Assembly (NCBI RefSeq): GCF_900129215.1
Contig: NZ_FQUQ01000009.1
Span: 1-64,000 of the forward strand
DNA: 64,000 nucleotides
Reading direction: 5' to 3'
Source: Pedobacter caeni
GTDB taxonomy: Bacteria; Bacteroidota; Bacteroidia; Sphingobacteriales; Sphingobacteriaceae
Shown: piece by piece, positions 8,799 through 17,570 of the stretch
Layout of the letters: each line of letters starts with the position of its first letter
Position numbering within the stretch: the stretch's first letter is position 1
The notes under the pieces: generated by a model
What the model was told of the DNA's origin: nothing
The model's input: only the letters and a program-made list of their open reading frames with translations
Databases searched by the model: none
Made by a program: the position numbers and the translations under genes

Positions 8799-9176
8799 AT
8801 GAATATATCTATAAAACCATTACCCCTATTGATTTTGCTGGCTATGATCGTTGTAGCCTGTAATACCAAACCTGTATCTGTTGAAAAACATGCAAAGAGG
8901 GTAATTAAGGGGCTATATACCTATGGTCCTGAGATGAAGTCCTTTACGGATTGCGAAGAAGGGAATGAATACTGGGTGGCCGATAGTGCAAAAACCCTGG
9001 AACTGGCCTATAGCAATTTCAATTTTGAAAAACCTTATGAGCCGGTATATATTGAAGTAGAATGTAATGTGATCAAGTCTGACAGCCTGATGGTATCTGC
9101 AGACTTTGACTCTACCATGGTGGTCACGAAGCTATTGAAGATCAGTAAAGAAATTCCGGACGGGCCTTGTAATTAA
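8799..9176 (+). CDS. Small lipoprotein, NlpE C-terminal-like
   Basis: The 125-residue protein has a signal peptide ending in IVVAC and a mature domain with the pattern GLYTY, FTDCEEG, YWVAD, then a Leu/Ala-rich helix and PVYIEVEC. This resembles the OB-like C-terminal domain of the NlpE copper-stress lipoprotein, which I recognise by pattern only. It starts 4 bases after the permease gene, so it could be an accessory lipoprotein or a cargo. Its stop lies 5 bases from the end of convergent mqnD. Confidence 0.6.
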   Translation: MNISIKPLPLLILLAMIVVACNTKPVSVEKHAKRVIKGLYTYGPEMKSFTDCEEGNEYWVADSAKTLELAYSNFNFEKPYEPVYIEVECNVIKSDSLMVSADFDSTMVVTKLLKISKEIPDGPCN

Positions 9177-9183
9177 GGCCTTT
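9163..9183. terminator. Short hairpin at convergent gene ends
   Basis: GGCCTT (9163-9168) and AAGGCC (9175-9180) pair around a 6-base loop and are followed by TTT. It overlaps the last codons of the plus-strand lipoprotein gene and the gap before the mqnD stop, the only place a shared terminator could fit. The stem is short, so the call is tentative. Confidence 0.4.
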
Positions 9184-10027
9184 AAGGGATGAGGTACAGG
9201 TCTTTCTGAATCGGTTGAATTAGTCCTTTTTCCTGTGCCATGGTAAACAAGACATCTATTGCCTTTCTGCCTTCAACGCCAAGATCAATGGAGTATTTGT
9301 TGACATAGAGTTCAATGTGCTTATACATGACCTCTTCACTCATTTCCTGAGCATGTTGCCTGATGAACTCAATTCCCGATTTGGGATTGGCAAAAGCATA
9401 TTCCACAGACCTGCGCAATATCCTGTTCACTTTTTCCTTGGTTTCCTGATCCAGTTTTCTGTTGATCACGATTCCACCCAAAGGAATGGCACACCCGGTA
9501 AGTTGCTCCCAGTAGTTGCCAAGGTCCATCACTTTGTGCAGCCCTTTGTCCATGTAGGTGAAACGGTTCTCATGGATAATCAATCCAAGGTCAATCTCAT
9601 TGTCCAGAACTGCCTGTTCGATCGCCGAAAAAGTCATTTCCTGCTTTTGTACTAAATGAGGGAAAGCAATGCCCAATAAGAAATTGGCGGTGGTATATTT
9701 TCCCGGAATCCCGACTCTTAAATCTTTGTTCAGGTTATCCGGGTGATTGGCCAGGTATTCGTTTTTAGAGATCAATAAAGGGCCTACACCAAAACCTAAG
9801 GCACTGCCTGCATCTAACAATGCATATTGTTCATATACATAAGCAAAGGCATGGAAACTTAATTTGGTGATGTCCAGATCTCCTTTAATTGCCTTTTGAT
9901 TGAGGGTCTCCACGTCATCGAATGATACTTTGAAATCTAACCCTTCGGTATCAATTTTATGATGAATAAGGGCATCGAAGATAAAGGTGTCATTCGGGCA
10001 GGGGGAAAATCCAAGGCTTAAAGTCAT
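9182..10027 (-). CDS. mqnD: 1,4-dihydroxy-6-naphthoate synthase
   Basis: MqnD converts cyclic dehypoxanthinyl futalosine to 1,4-dihydroxy-6-naphthoate in the futalosine route to menaquinone. The N-terminal MTLSLGFSPCPNDTFIF is the family signature, and the rest has the periplasmic-binding-protein-like fold of this family, with a GVGPLLIS strand. I start it at ATG (10027 on the minus strand), which matches the family's usual opening. An in-frame TTG 33 bases earlier only adds a basic tail. It lies 51 bases downstream of mqnB, likely in one operon. Confidence 0.93.
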   Translation of the reverse strand: MTLSLGFSPCPNDTFIFDALIHHKIDTEGLDFKVSFDDVETLNQKAIKGDLDITKLSFHAFAYVYEQYALLDAGSALGFGVGPLLISKNEYLANHPDNLNKDLRVGIPGKYTTANFLLGIAFPHLVQKQEMTFSAIEQAVLDNEIDLGLIIHENRFTYMDKGLHKVMDLGNYWEQLTGCAIPLGGIVINRKLDQETKEKVNRILRRSVEYAFANPKSGIEFIRQHAQEMSEEVMYKHIELYVNKYSIDLGVEGRKAIDVLFTMAQEKGLIQPIQKDLYLIP

Positions 10028-10078
10028 TTTTCTCTGTTTTATCGGTTTCAAAGGTAGCAACTATCCAAAGCGACTTGG

Positions 10079-10711
10079 TTAGCTGTTTGTCAAAAATCCA
10101 ATCGCCCATTCATTTAAGTTTTTGATGGCGGGTCCGATTTTCCAGCTTTCCTTATTTCTTGGTTCCACATAATTGGAGATGCTTCGGATTTGTAGACATG
10201 GGATGCCTTCGTTTTCACAGCAGTAGAGTACTGCGGCGCCTTCCATGCTTTCTGTGACGGGTTTCAGTCGGTTTTTAATGTCATCGATGCTATGCTGAGT
10301 CCCATGGACGGTGTTTACTGTGATGCCCTTTACTTTTGACAATCCGGATAATGAGGAGTGAAGCAGGTTGTTGTGGGCCCGGTAGCTGCTCTTTCCGAAG
10401 CCCAGTGTTTCAATGGAAAGAAAAGCGTCTTTATCTTCTGCTCCCAGTTCAGAAAATTCGTCAGTAACGATATTGAGAACGGTGCCCAGAGGAATAGTGG
10501 GGTCAAAGCTCCCTGCAATCCCCAGATTCAACACCAGGTTGTAAATGCCGGACAGGTGTTTGCCCAATGCGAAAGCGGTGGCAGTCATTCCTACCCCGGT
10601 AATGAGGATATCAAACTTCTCCGTTTGCTGGAATGCAGCATCCCTCAATTTAAAATGATCCGTTAAGATGGATATTTCTGCACTTGTTGCCGCGACTAAA
10701 AGAATCTTCAT
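10079..10711 (-). CDS. mqnB: Futalosine hydrolase
   Basis: The 210-residue protein is a nucleosidase of the MTA/SAH nucleosidase fold. MqnB removes hypoxanthine from futalosine to give dehypoxanthinyl futalosine. Seen are the opening KILLVAATSAE, the central LNLGIAGSFD and the purine/ribose site ESMEGAAVLYCCE, followed by the RSISNYVE segment of the family. It is the first gene of a minus-strand pair with mqnD, two steps of the same pathway. The divergent pterin operon starts 72 bases away. Confidence 0.92.
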   Translation of the reverse strand: MKILLVAATSAEISILTDHFKLRDAAFQQTEKFDILITGVGMTATAFALGKHLSGIYNLVLNLGIAGSFDPTIPLGTVLNIVTDEFSELGAEDKDAFLSIETLGFGKSSYRAHNNLLHSSLSGLSKVKGITVNTVHGTQHSIDDIKNRLKPVTESMEGAAVLYCCENEGIPCLQIRSISNYVEPRNKESWKIGPAIKNLNEWAIGFLTNS

Positions 10712-10757
10712 AAGGTCTAAGTTAGATATTAAACCTTTCTACTTTAAGCTTTCTGCG

Positions 10758-10765
10758 TATATTTG
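10758..10765 (+). promoter_or_regulatory. Putative -7 element TATATTTG
   Basis: This is an exact match to the Bacteroidota -7 consensus TAnnTTTG, 18 bases before the ATG of the pterin synthase gene. It would give a leader of roughly 12-15 bases for the ptps-folE-fabD-kinase run. No TTTG is found about 20 bases upstream. Only a CCTTTC lies there. Confidence 0.55.
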
Positions 10766-10783
10766 TCAACAATATAACAGAGA

Positions 10784-11194
10784 ATGATATACATAACAAG
10801 AAAAGCATCATTTAACGCTGCGCATAAATTGTCGAGACCAGACTGGTCTGAAGATAAAAACACAGAAGTTTACGGAAAATGTGCCAATCCAAATTGGCAT
10901 GGACACAACTATCAGTTGTATGTGACTGTTAAGGGAGAAATCAATCCTGAAACAGGATTTCTTGTAGACCTGAAATGGTTGAAAGACATCACCAATACTT
11001 ACGTAGTAGATAAAATTGACCACAGGAACCTGAATCTTGATGTGGATTTCATGAAGGGTAAACTGGCTTCTACAGAGAACTTAGCGATTGCGATATGGGA
11101 TGAATTGCTGCCTTTTATCGAAGAATCAGGCGCAAAACTTCATTGCATAAAAATTTACGAAACTGAAAACAACTTTGTGGAGTACTTCGGTTAA
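10784..11194 (+). CDS. 6-pyruvoyl-tetrahydropterin synthase / QueD family protein
   Basis: The 136-residue enzyme acts on 7,8-dihydroneopterin triphosphate. Zinc ligands are His14 (FNAAHKL), His39 and His41 (WHGHNY), and the catalytic Cys is Cys33. The spacing from this Cys to HGH is five residues (GKCANPNWHGH), as in animal-type PTPS, rather than the three usual in QueD. This suggests 6-pyruvoyltetrahydropterin rather than 6-carboxytetrahydropterin as product, but the activity is not proven. folE, which makes its substrate, follows after 12 bases, which supports pterin metabolism. Confidence 0.88.
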   Translation: MIYITRKASFNAAHKLSRPDWSEDKNTEVYGKCANPNWHGHNYQLYVTVKGEINPETGFLVDLKWLKDITNTYVVDKIDHRNLNLDVDFMKGKLASTENLAIAIWDELLPFIEESGAKLHCIKIYETENNFVEYFG

Positions 11195-11206
11195 TAACCT
11201 TTAGAC

Positions 11207-11845
11207 ATGAATAATCATACAGATCATTTAGATGATAATGAAACAGAAAACGGCTACATCAAAATAGACCGTTATAACGAAGGTAAAATTGCTTCAGTAG
11301 CACACCATTATTCAGATATCTTAACCCAGCTTGGTGAGGATCCTTCACGTGAGGGATTGATCAAAACGCCTGAGCGTGTGGCTAAGGCATTACAATACCT
11401 GACTCATGGTTACGACCTTGATCCGGCAGCGATCCTTAAAGGAGCGATGTTCAAAGAAGATTACAGCCAAATGGTAGTGGTTAAAGATATTGAGGTATTC
11501 TCTATGTGTGAGCACCATATGCTGCCATTCTTTGGAAAAGCGCATGTGGCCTATATTCCAAACGGTCATATTGTAGGTCTGAGCAAGATCCCGAGAATTG
11601 TGGATGCTTTCGCCCGCCGTTTACAGGTACAGGAGCGTTTAACCAATGAAATCAGAGATTGTATTCAGGAAACTTTAAACCCGGCAGGAGTAGCCGTAGT
11701 AATTGAGTGTAAGCACTTATGCATGGCGATGCGTGGAATTCAGAAGCAAAATTCGGTAACCACCACCTCTGCTTTTACAGGAGAATTTGCAAAAGATAAA
11801 ACTAGGGCAGAGTTTTTGAGGTTAATCACTGCCAACTTACACTAA
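11207..11845 (+). CDS. folE: GTP cyclohydrolase I
   Basis: The 212-residue enzyme converts GTP to 7,8-dihydroneopterin triphosphate, the entry to folate, biopterin and queuosine. Zinc ligands are Cys101 and His104 in SMCEHHMLPF and Cys172 in CKHLCMAMRG. The GLSKIPRIV and QVQERLT blocks are typical. The first 25 or so residues are a polar extension. It is placed between the PTPS-type gene (12 bases) and fabD (18 bases) in one direction. Confidence 0.95.
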   Translation: MNNHTDHLDDNETENGYIKIDRYNEGKIASVAHHYSDILTQLGEDPSREGLIKTPERVAKALQYLTHGYDLDPAAILKGAMFKEDYSQMVVVKDIEVFSMCEHHMLPFFGKAHVAYIPNGHIVGLSKIPRIVDAFARRLQVQERLTNEIRDCIQETLNPAGVAVVIECKHLCMAMRGIQKQNSVTTTSAFTGEFAKDKTRAEFLRLITANLH

Positions 11846-11863
11846 CCAATCACAAATTAAAAA

Positions 11864-12760
11864 ATGAAAGCATATATATTTCCAGGACAAGGCGCTCAGT
11901 TTTCGGGCATGGGTAAAGAATTGTACGAAAATGAAGTCGCCAAAGAACTGTTTGAAAAAGCAAATGAGATCATCGGTTTCCGGATCAGTGACATCATGTT
12001 CTCCGGAACGGATGAAGAATTAAAAGAAACCAAGGTGACTCAACCGGCTATTTTCCTTCATTCTGTGATCCTGGCTAAGACATTGGGTGATAATTTTAAA
12101 CCGGATATGGTTGCAGGTCACTCTTTAGGTGAATTTTCTGCATTGGTAGCGGCTTCTGCTTTATCTTTTGAAGACGGTTTGAGACTGGTGATTACCAGGG
12201 CTAATGCGATGCAGAAAGCCTGCGAGTTACAACCTTCTACGATGGCTGCTATTTTAGGCCTTGCCGATGAGGTGGTAGAACAGATCTGCGGAGAGATTGA
12301 CGAAGTTGTTGTGGCTGCAAATTACAATTGCCCGGGACAGATCGTAATTTCCGGAAGCATTGAAGGGGTAGACATCGCTTGTCAGAAATTAACAGAAGCA
12401 GGTGCAAAACGTGCTTTGAAACTGAATGTAGGTGGTGCTTTCCACTCTCCACTGATGGAGCCGGCAAGAGTCGAGCTACAGGAAGCCATTGAAAATGTAA
12501 CGGTTCTTTCTCCGGTATGTCCGATCTATCAGAATGTAGATCCGGTTCCGAATACAGACCCTGCAAAGATAAAAGCCAATCTGATTACTCAGTTAACAGG
12601 AGCGGTGAAATGGACGCAAACGATCGAACGCATGATTGCTGACGGTGCTGCTGAATTTGTTGAAGTTGGTCCGGGTAATGTATTACAAGGCCTGGTTAAA
12701 AAGGTGAACAGGGCAATTCCAACCAGTTCTGCAACAACTTCGGCAACTACTACAGCTTAA
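11864..12760 (+). CDS. fabD: Malonyl-CoA:ACP transacylase
   Basis: FabD transfers malonyl groups from CoA to acyl carrier protein for fatty acid synthesis. The 298-residue protein shows FPGQGAQFSGMG at the N-terminus, the nucleophile Ser87 in GHSLGEFSA and the catalytic His194 in GAFHSPLM. The C-terminus ends in a low-complexity Ser/Thr/Ala tail of about 13 residues beyond the usual end. It is 18 bases from folE and 7 bases from the kinase gene. Other fab genes are not in the window. Confidence 0.94.
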   Translation: MKAYIFPGQGAQFSGMGKELYENEVAKELFEKANEIIGFRISDIMFSGTDEELKETKVTQPAIFLHSVILAKTLGDNFKPDMVAGHSLGEFSALVAASALSFEDGLRLVITRANAMQKACELQPSTMAAILGLADEVVEQICGEIDEVVVAANYNCPGQIVISGSIEGVDIACQKLTEAGAKRALKLNVGGAFHSPLMEPARVELQEAIENVTVLSPVCPIYQNVDPVPNTDPAKIKANLITQLTGAVKWTQTIERMIADGAAEFVEVGPGNVLQGLVKKVNRAIPTSSATTSATTTA

Positions 12761-12767
12761 GATTAAC

Positions 12768-15700
12768 GTGAGCATCGCGGGTAAAATCAGATTTTTATTA
12801 TTGATACTGGGGGCCTGCTGTATTGGTACGGCCCTTTCTTTAAAAAACACGATCAGTAAAAAAGATTTACTTACCCACGAAGCGGCCGAGCTTCAGGACA
12901 ATCTGCATCAAAAGGAAAACATTGTCAATGAATTCCTGTCGGACCCCCAGAAAATTGAACAGGCAAAACAGTTCCACCTGAATGAAAGGTACGGACTTGA
13001 TTTTATCAATTTCTACCGCAATATAGGGATCAACCTGCTGACTTATGAGAACTCCGAACTCAAGTTCTGGAGTTCTTTTACCGCCTTTCCAACCGGACTG
13101 GATGGCATCAGGGAAGGTTCTACCTTTTTGCAGCTCCCCAATGGCTGGTATGAGGTGATCCGGAAAACCAAGGGCAATTATTCCCTGGTATTTCTGATTG
13201 AGGTGAAGAGCCAATACGGGATTCAGAACCAGTTTCTGAGTAACGACATTTCCCCATACCTGCTCCCTTCCCAATCTTTATCCCTTGCTTCTTTTACTGA
13301 TACAGAGGTTTACGGCATCAATAAGTTTGATGGAACCTTATTGTTTGAAGTGAAACTGAAACAAGGTTATACGAAGAGTATTTATGCAACTATAGAGGTC
13401 TGGTTATGGACGATTGGAATTTTCAGCTTCTGTTTATTCTTCAATTCCTTCTGTGTATGGCTGGCAAAAAGGGGGAACCTGATGCCGGCAACCTTGCTTT
13501 TAGCTTTGTTTTTTGTCACACTCAGGGTCACCGACCTGGAATATGGCTGGTTCAACCATCAGTTTAATTTGCTGATCTTCAGCCCCACCATTTACGGGGA
13601 AAGTTTCCTTTTACCTTCACTGGGTGATTTTCTGCTCAATGTGATTGTCCTGACCTGGCTGATTTATTTTGTATATAAACACAGGGATCAGTACAGGCTG
13701 CCCTCCTGGCTCGTCAGGAACAAACTTGCCGGATTGCTGCTTTATCTGGTATTGCTGGTGGTTTTTGGCTTAATGGCTTTTGTGATTGATCAGATTTTTT
13801 ACGGACTGATCATCAACTCCAAGATCAACTTTGACATCACCAACATCATCAATCTGGGCTGGATCAGCTGGATCAGTATTGTGATCTTATGCCTGGTCTG
13901 GTTTAACATCTACCTGATCATTGTGATTCTCTTAGAGCAGACCAGGGTTTTAAATGTGACCAATAAGGAGCGTCTGATCCTCTTTCTTGCCGTATTTTCC
14001 TGCTATCTTGGCTATAGACTGGCCACGGGATTCAATATCTTTTTTATCGTTTACGCTTTCTTTATTTTTATCATTGGCTGGAACGTTTACCTTCGGAACA
14101 GCAGATTCTCTATAGGGGTGTTTACGGGGATTTTCTTTTGTCTGGCTTTTATTTCTTCGATCAAGTACCTGAATTTTATCGATTCCAAGGAAAAGAACAA
14201 GCGGGAAGCCATTGCCCAGAAGCTGGAATCTACCGATGATCCGAAAATCATCAGTTCTATCGAAAGCCTGGAAGTAGGGATCTATACAGACAGTTTTGTA
14301 GCGGATTATTTTAAACAGCCTGCTTTAAGGAGATCTGATATTTTACAGCGGCACATCAATAAACAATTCCTTGGCGGGTATCTGTCCAAGTTTGAATACA
14401 ACCTTTACGAATACAATAGCCTGGACTCTTCCATCAATGGTCAGGGGGTTCCTTTAAGCTATTATAAACAATTGGTGCAATCAGGTTCGGTAAAGGCTTC
14501 TGAATCTAATTTCTTTTACCGCCTGAACGATACTTTTGGCTATCAGAATTATTTTGGGATCATTCCTATTTTTCAGGACAACCATATTTTGGGCACGCTG
14601 GTGATTGAGCTTAAATCACAACAATACAATTACAATAGCCAGTTACCGGATATACTGATCGACCGGAGGAATAAGAGTGAGGACGACTACAGTAATTATT
14701 CTTTTGCTTTTTACAATTATGGCAGGTTAGCCAATCAATCCGGAAAATATACCTATAAACTCTCGGGATCGGAGTTCAGGGCAGAACCTAAAAAGGCTCA
14801 GATCATCACAGACAGCATTGGATACACCCATCTGGTGTATATGCCCATCGCCTCCAAGATGATCGTTGTGAGCAAGGAAAAGGTGTCTTACGTGGTACGT
14901 TTAGCAACCTTATCCTTCTTCTTTCTGGTTTTTATCATCTTTTCTGTCGCTTTATATTCCTTAATCTGGGTTTTAAAGAACATTGATGAAAGCTGGGGTG
15001 GCTGGTTCAACATCAACCGCTCCCTGATGATCAATGCGAATAAGATCCTGTATAAGACGAGGATTCAGTTTTCAATTGTACTTTCCGTAGTGGCTACATT
15101 ACTGATCGTTGGCTGGACCACTTATTTCTACATCAGAGATGAGTACCGCAGGCAACAGGAAGACTTTATTCAGGAAAAAATACGGAAAGTGCAGCTTTCT
15201 TATGAGAAAAGCATTTTCAATTCAGGCCTTCCAAAAGCGAGTGATGAATCTATTCGTGATTTCAATCAGTTTGCAGATGTGAATGCAGCCTATTTAAACC
15301 TCTTTGACGTCCGTGGAAACCTGTTGTATACTTCTTTGCCCAGGATTTATGATTTTGGGATCATAGGGCGTAAAATGGGGGCTGAGGCTTATATTTACCT
15401 TAGCCAAATGCAAAGGTCGGAGTATATTGACCCTAATGAACGGATCGGGGAATTTAAATATTCTTCTGCCTATGCACCGATCAGGAATTCCATGAACGAG
15501 ACCGTAGCTTATATCGGATTGCCTTATTATGCAAATGAAGCGGATTATCAGCGGAAAATAGGGCTGTATATCAACACGCTGATCAACATTTATGCCCTTG
15601 TATTTGTGGCGATCGGAATCCTTGCCGTATTTCTGGCCAACCAGATCACCAGCCCGCTTACTTTTATTCAGGACAGCATCAGAAAGACGAAGCTGGGACA

Positions 15701-16484
15701 GAAAAATCAGCCGATTCAATGGTCCCGTCATGATGAGATCGGCTCTTTGATCAAGGAATACAATAAAATGATTGCTGCACTGGAAGAGAGTGCGAGCAAA
15801 CTGGCCCGGTCTGAAAGGGAGATTGCCTGGCGTGAGATGGCCAAGCAGGTGGCACACGAGATTAAAAATCCGCTGACCCCTTTAAAACTAGGGGTACAAT
15901 TGCTGGAAAAATCCTGGCGGGAGCAGGACCCTAATTTTGAGAAGAAATTTGAGCGGTTCAATAAATCATTTATAGAGCAGATTGATAGCCTGGCCTCGAT
16001 AGCTTCAGAGTTTTCAAACTTTGCAAAGATGCCGGATACGAAGCTGGAGAAACTTGTTTTGTTGCCGATCATTCAACAGGCAAGGGATGTTTTTACCAAT
16101 ACCCAAAATGTAGAGATTTATATTTTTAACCATGCAACAGTAGAAGTGGTGGTATTGGGAGATAAAGATCAGCTGCTGCGTACCTTTAATAACCTGCTGA
16201 AGAATGCCATTGAGGCTGCCGATCCGGAAGCCAGATGTGTGATCAAGATCAACCTGATGAACGATGAGGAAAACGTGTTTGTAGAGGTTGCCGATAATGG
16301 CAAGGGGATCGATCCGGAACAGCAGGATAAGATCTTTGTGCCTAACTTTACGACAAAATCGTCAGGAACAGGTTTAGGACTTGCATTTGTGAAACAGGCA
16401 GTAGAAAATGCCGGTGGAACAGTTTCCTTCAAATCTTTTGCAGAGGTAGGAACGACCTTTTATCTGAGTTTCCCTTTATCTTAA
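12768..16484 (+). CDS. Very large membrane sensor histidine kinase (NtrY-like catalytic end)
   Basis: The 1238-residue protein starts at GTG 12768, 7 bases after fabD. It has an N-terminal helix (about 5-25), an extracytoplasmic part, a block of many transmembrane helices (about 205-470), a second extracytoplasmic part, helices near 715-745 and 770-795, a third sensor part, and a helix near 930-955. A HAMP region follows. The kinase core has the phospho-acceptor His1030 in VAHEIKNPLTPLKL, an N box LLKNAIEAA, DNGKGID and SSGTGLGLAF. No response regulator gene is adjacent. The sensed signal is unknown. Its last 9 bases overlap the convergent gene. Confidence 0.9.
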   Translation: MSIAGKIRFLLLILGACCIGTALSLKNTISKKDLLTHEAAELQDNLHQKENIVNEFLSDPQKIEQAKQFHLNERYGLDFINFYRNIGINLLTYENSELKFWSSFTAFPTGLDGIREGSTFLQLPNGWYEVIRKTKGNYSLVFLIEVKSQYGIQNQFLSNDISPYLLPSQSLSLASFTDTEVYGINKFDGTLLFEVKLKQGYTKSIYATIEVWLWTIGIFSFCLFFNSFCVWLAKRGNLMPATLLLALFFVTLRVTDLEYGWFNHQFNLLIFSPTIYGESFLLPSLGDFLLNVIVLTWLIYFVYKHRDQYRLPSWLVRNKLAGLLLYLVLLVVFGLMAFVIDQIFYGLIINSKINFDITNIINLGWISWISIVILCLVWFNIYLIIVILLEQTRVLNVTNKERLILFLAVFSCYLGYRLATGFNIFFIVYAFFIFIIGWNVYLRNSRFSIGVFTGIFFCLAFISSIKYLNFIDSKEKNKREAIAQKLESTDDPKIISSIESLEVGIYTDSFVADYFKQPALRRSDILQRHINKQFLGGYLSKFEYNLYEYNSLDSSINGQGVPLSYYKQLVQSGSVKASESNFFYRLNDTFGYQNYFGIIPIFQDNHILGTLVIELKSQQYNYNSQLPDILIDRRNKSEDDYSNYSFAFYNYGRLANQSGKYTYKLSGSEFRAEPKKAQIITDSIGYTHLVYMPIASKMIVVSKEKVSYVVRLATLSFFFLVFIIFSVALYSLIWVLKNIDESWGGWFNINRSLMINANKILYKTRIQFSIVLSVVATLLIVGWTTYFYIRDEYRRQQEDFIQEKIRKVQLSYEKSIFNSGLPKASDESIRDFNQFADVNAAYLNLFDVRGNLLYTSLPRIYDFGIIGRKMGAEAYIYLSQMQRSEYIDPNERIGEFKYSSAYAPIRNSMNETVAYIGLPYYANEADYQRKIGLYINTLINIYALVFVAIGILAVFLANQITSPLTFIQDSIRKTKLGQKNQPIQWSRHDEIGSLIKEYNKMIAALEESASKLARSEREIAWREMAKQVAHEIKNPLTPLKLGVQLLEKSWREQDPNFEKKFERFNKSFIEQIDSLASIASEFSNFAKMPDTKLEKLVLLPIIQQARDVFTNTQNVEIYIFNHATVEVVVLGDKDQLLRTFNNLLKNAIEAADPEARCVIKINLMNDEENVFVEVADNGKGIDPEQQDKIFVPNFTTKSSGTGLGLAFVKQAVENAGGTVSFKSFAEVGTTFYLSFPLS

Positions 16485-17384
16485 TGGGAGCGTGGCCTTC
16501 CCCATGGTAAAGCCGTCTGCATATAGAATAACCGAATAAATACCTTTAATGAAGGGATTAGGGTTGATCCAATCCATGGTATAAGCAGTATTGTCGTCGT
16601 TGTAAGAGATGGAAGTGGAAGAACTGTATTGCATTTGCTCTCCATCTGCTTCGAAGAGGTTCTCTCCATCGGCAATCAGGTTGCCTGCAGGATCAAAAAC
16701 GCGTAAGTAAATCTTATGGTAATCTTTTTGTGCCAGTTGATTCGAAACGATGTTGAAGGTAATGCTGAGCTTCTTTGCGGTACCCGCTCTGGTTACTTCG
16801 ACATTTTTGCCACTACTTTTAACTTTGTAGGCAATTACGGTCACATTACCGGCTTTAAGTGCAGCACCGGTCTTTACTTTTTCCCTTAATTCGGTGTTTT
16901 TCTTTTCCAGTTCCCTGGCTTTCTGGCCGGTGGTATATGCAAATTCCTTTAAGCTGTCTCTTTCCGTTCTGAGGGAAGTGTTTTCCTTCTCCAGACGAAT
17001 GATTTCTTCATTATAGTTTTTTACAAATTCGCGCAGTTCCTTCACTTCTTTCTGAGCAGCGACGAGGTCTCCCTGTGTCAGTTTCCCATTTTGAAGGGCC
17101 TGCTTCAATTCGGCGATTTTTGCCCTTGCCAGTTTTTGTTCTTCCTGGAGTTTTTCGCTTAAAGTAACATTGATCGCATTTACTTTGTCCAGTTCTGCTT
17201 CAATTTTCTCTACTTCAAGTTTTAGCCTGTCCTTTTCCGTGTTCACTGTAACAAAACGTTGACTTTGATGTCTGTCTTTAAAGTACAGGTAAGCATTTGT
17301 ACCAAGGAGAGCAAGAATAACCACAATCAGGAAATAAATCTTATTGCGATCGCCCTTATTCACCATCTCATTTTCGTCTGACAT
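16476..17384 (-). CDS. Membrane-anchored coiled-coil protein
   Basis: The 302-residue protein has a short charged N-terminus, one transmembrane helix (about 15-33, FLIVVILALLGTNAYLYF), a long heptad-rich coiled coil (about 48-170) and a C-terminal beta-rich domain (about 178-302) with VFDPAGNLIADGENL. The topology suggests a cytoplasmic tail and a periplasmic rod. I recognise no named family. The stop codon region overlaps the end of the histidine kinase gene on the other strand by 9 bases. Confidence 0.8.
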   Translation of the reverse strand: MSDENEMVNKGDRNKIYFLIVVILALLGTNAYLYFKDRHQSQRFVTVNTEKDRLKLEVEKIEAELDKVNAINVTLSEKLQEEQKLARAKIAELKQALQNGKLTQGDLVAAQKEVKELREFVKNYNEEIIRLEKENTSLRTERDSLKEFAYTTGQKARELEKKNTELREKVKTGAALKAGNVTVIAYKVKSSGKNVEVTRAGTAKKLSITFNIVSNQLAQKDYHKIYLRVFDPAGNLIADGENLFEADGEQMQYSSSTSISYNDDNTAYTMDWINPNPFIKGIYSVILYADGFTMGKATLPLR

Positions 17385-17417
17385 TTCTTCAATTCTTCTC
17401 TAAATGTGTTTAAACCG

Positions 17418-17450
17418 CGAACATAACATAAAAATGTAGGAAATAGCAAA
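17418..17450 (-). promoter_or_regulatory. Putative promoter of the coiled-coil gene
   Basis: Read on the minus strand, TTTG (17450-17447), a 21-base spacer and TATGTTCG (17425-17418) match the Bacteroidota pattern with one mismatch in the -7 box. The start codon is 34 bases further on. Confidence 0.4.
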
Positions 17451-17570
17451 AAAAAAGGCCTATTTGTATGAGACTTTAAAAAAAATCGTTTACTTGCTAG
17501 GATCTCAGATATCAGTGTATACTGAGGACCACAAATGAAACTAATTTAATAAAAGAACAAATTACATAAG

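Noticed and set aside
10028..10060. TTG start extending MqnD by 11 residues
   Set aside because: The family normally begins at the M-T-L-S-L-G-F-S-P-C position, and the extension is basic and unconserved in appearance.
12720..12760. Ser/Thr/Ala repeat at the FabD C-terminus as evidence of a frameshift
   Set aside because: The frame stays open with normal codon use and ends just before the next gene. A short low-complexity tail is a simpler explanation.
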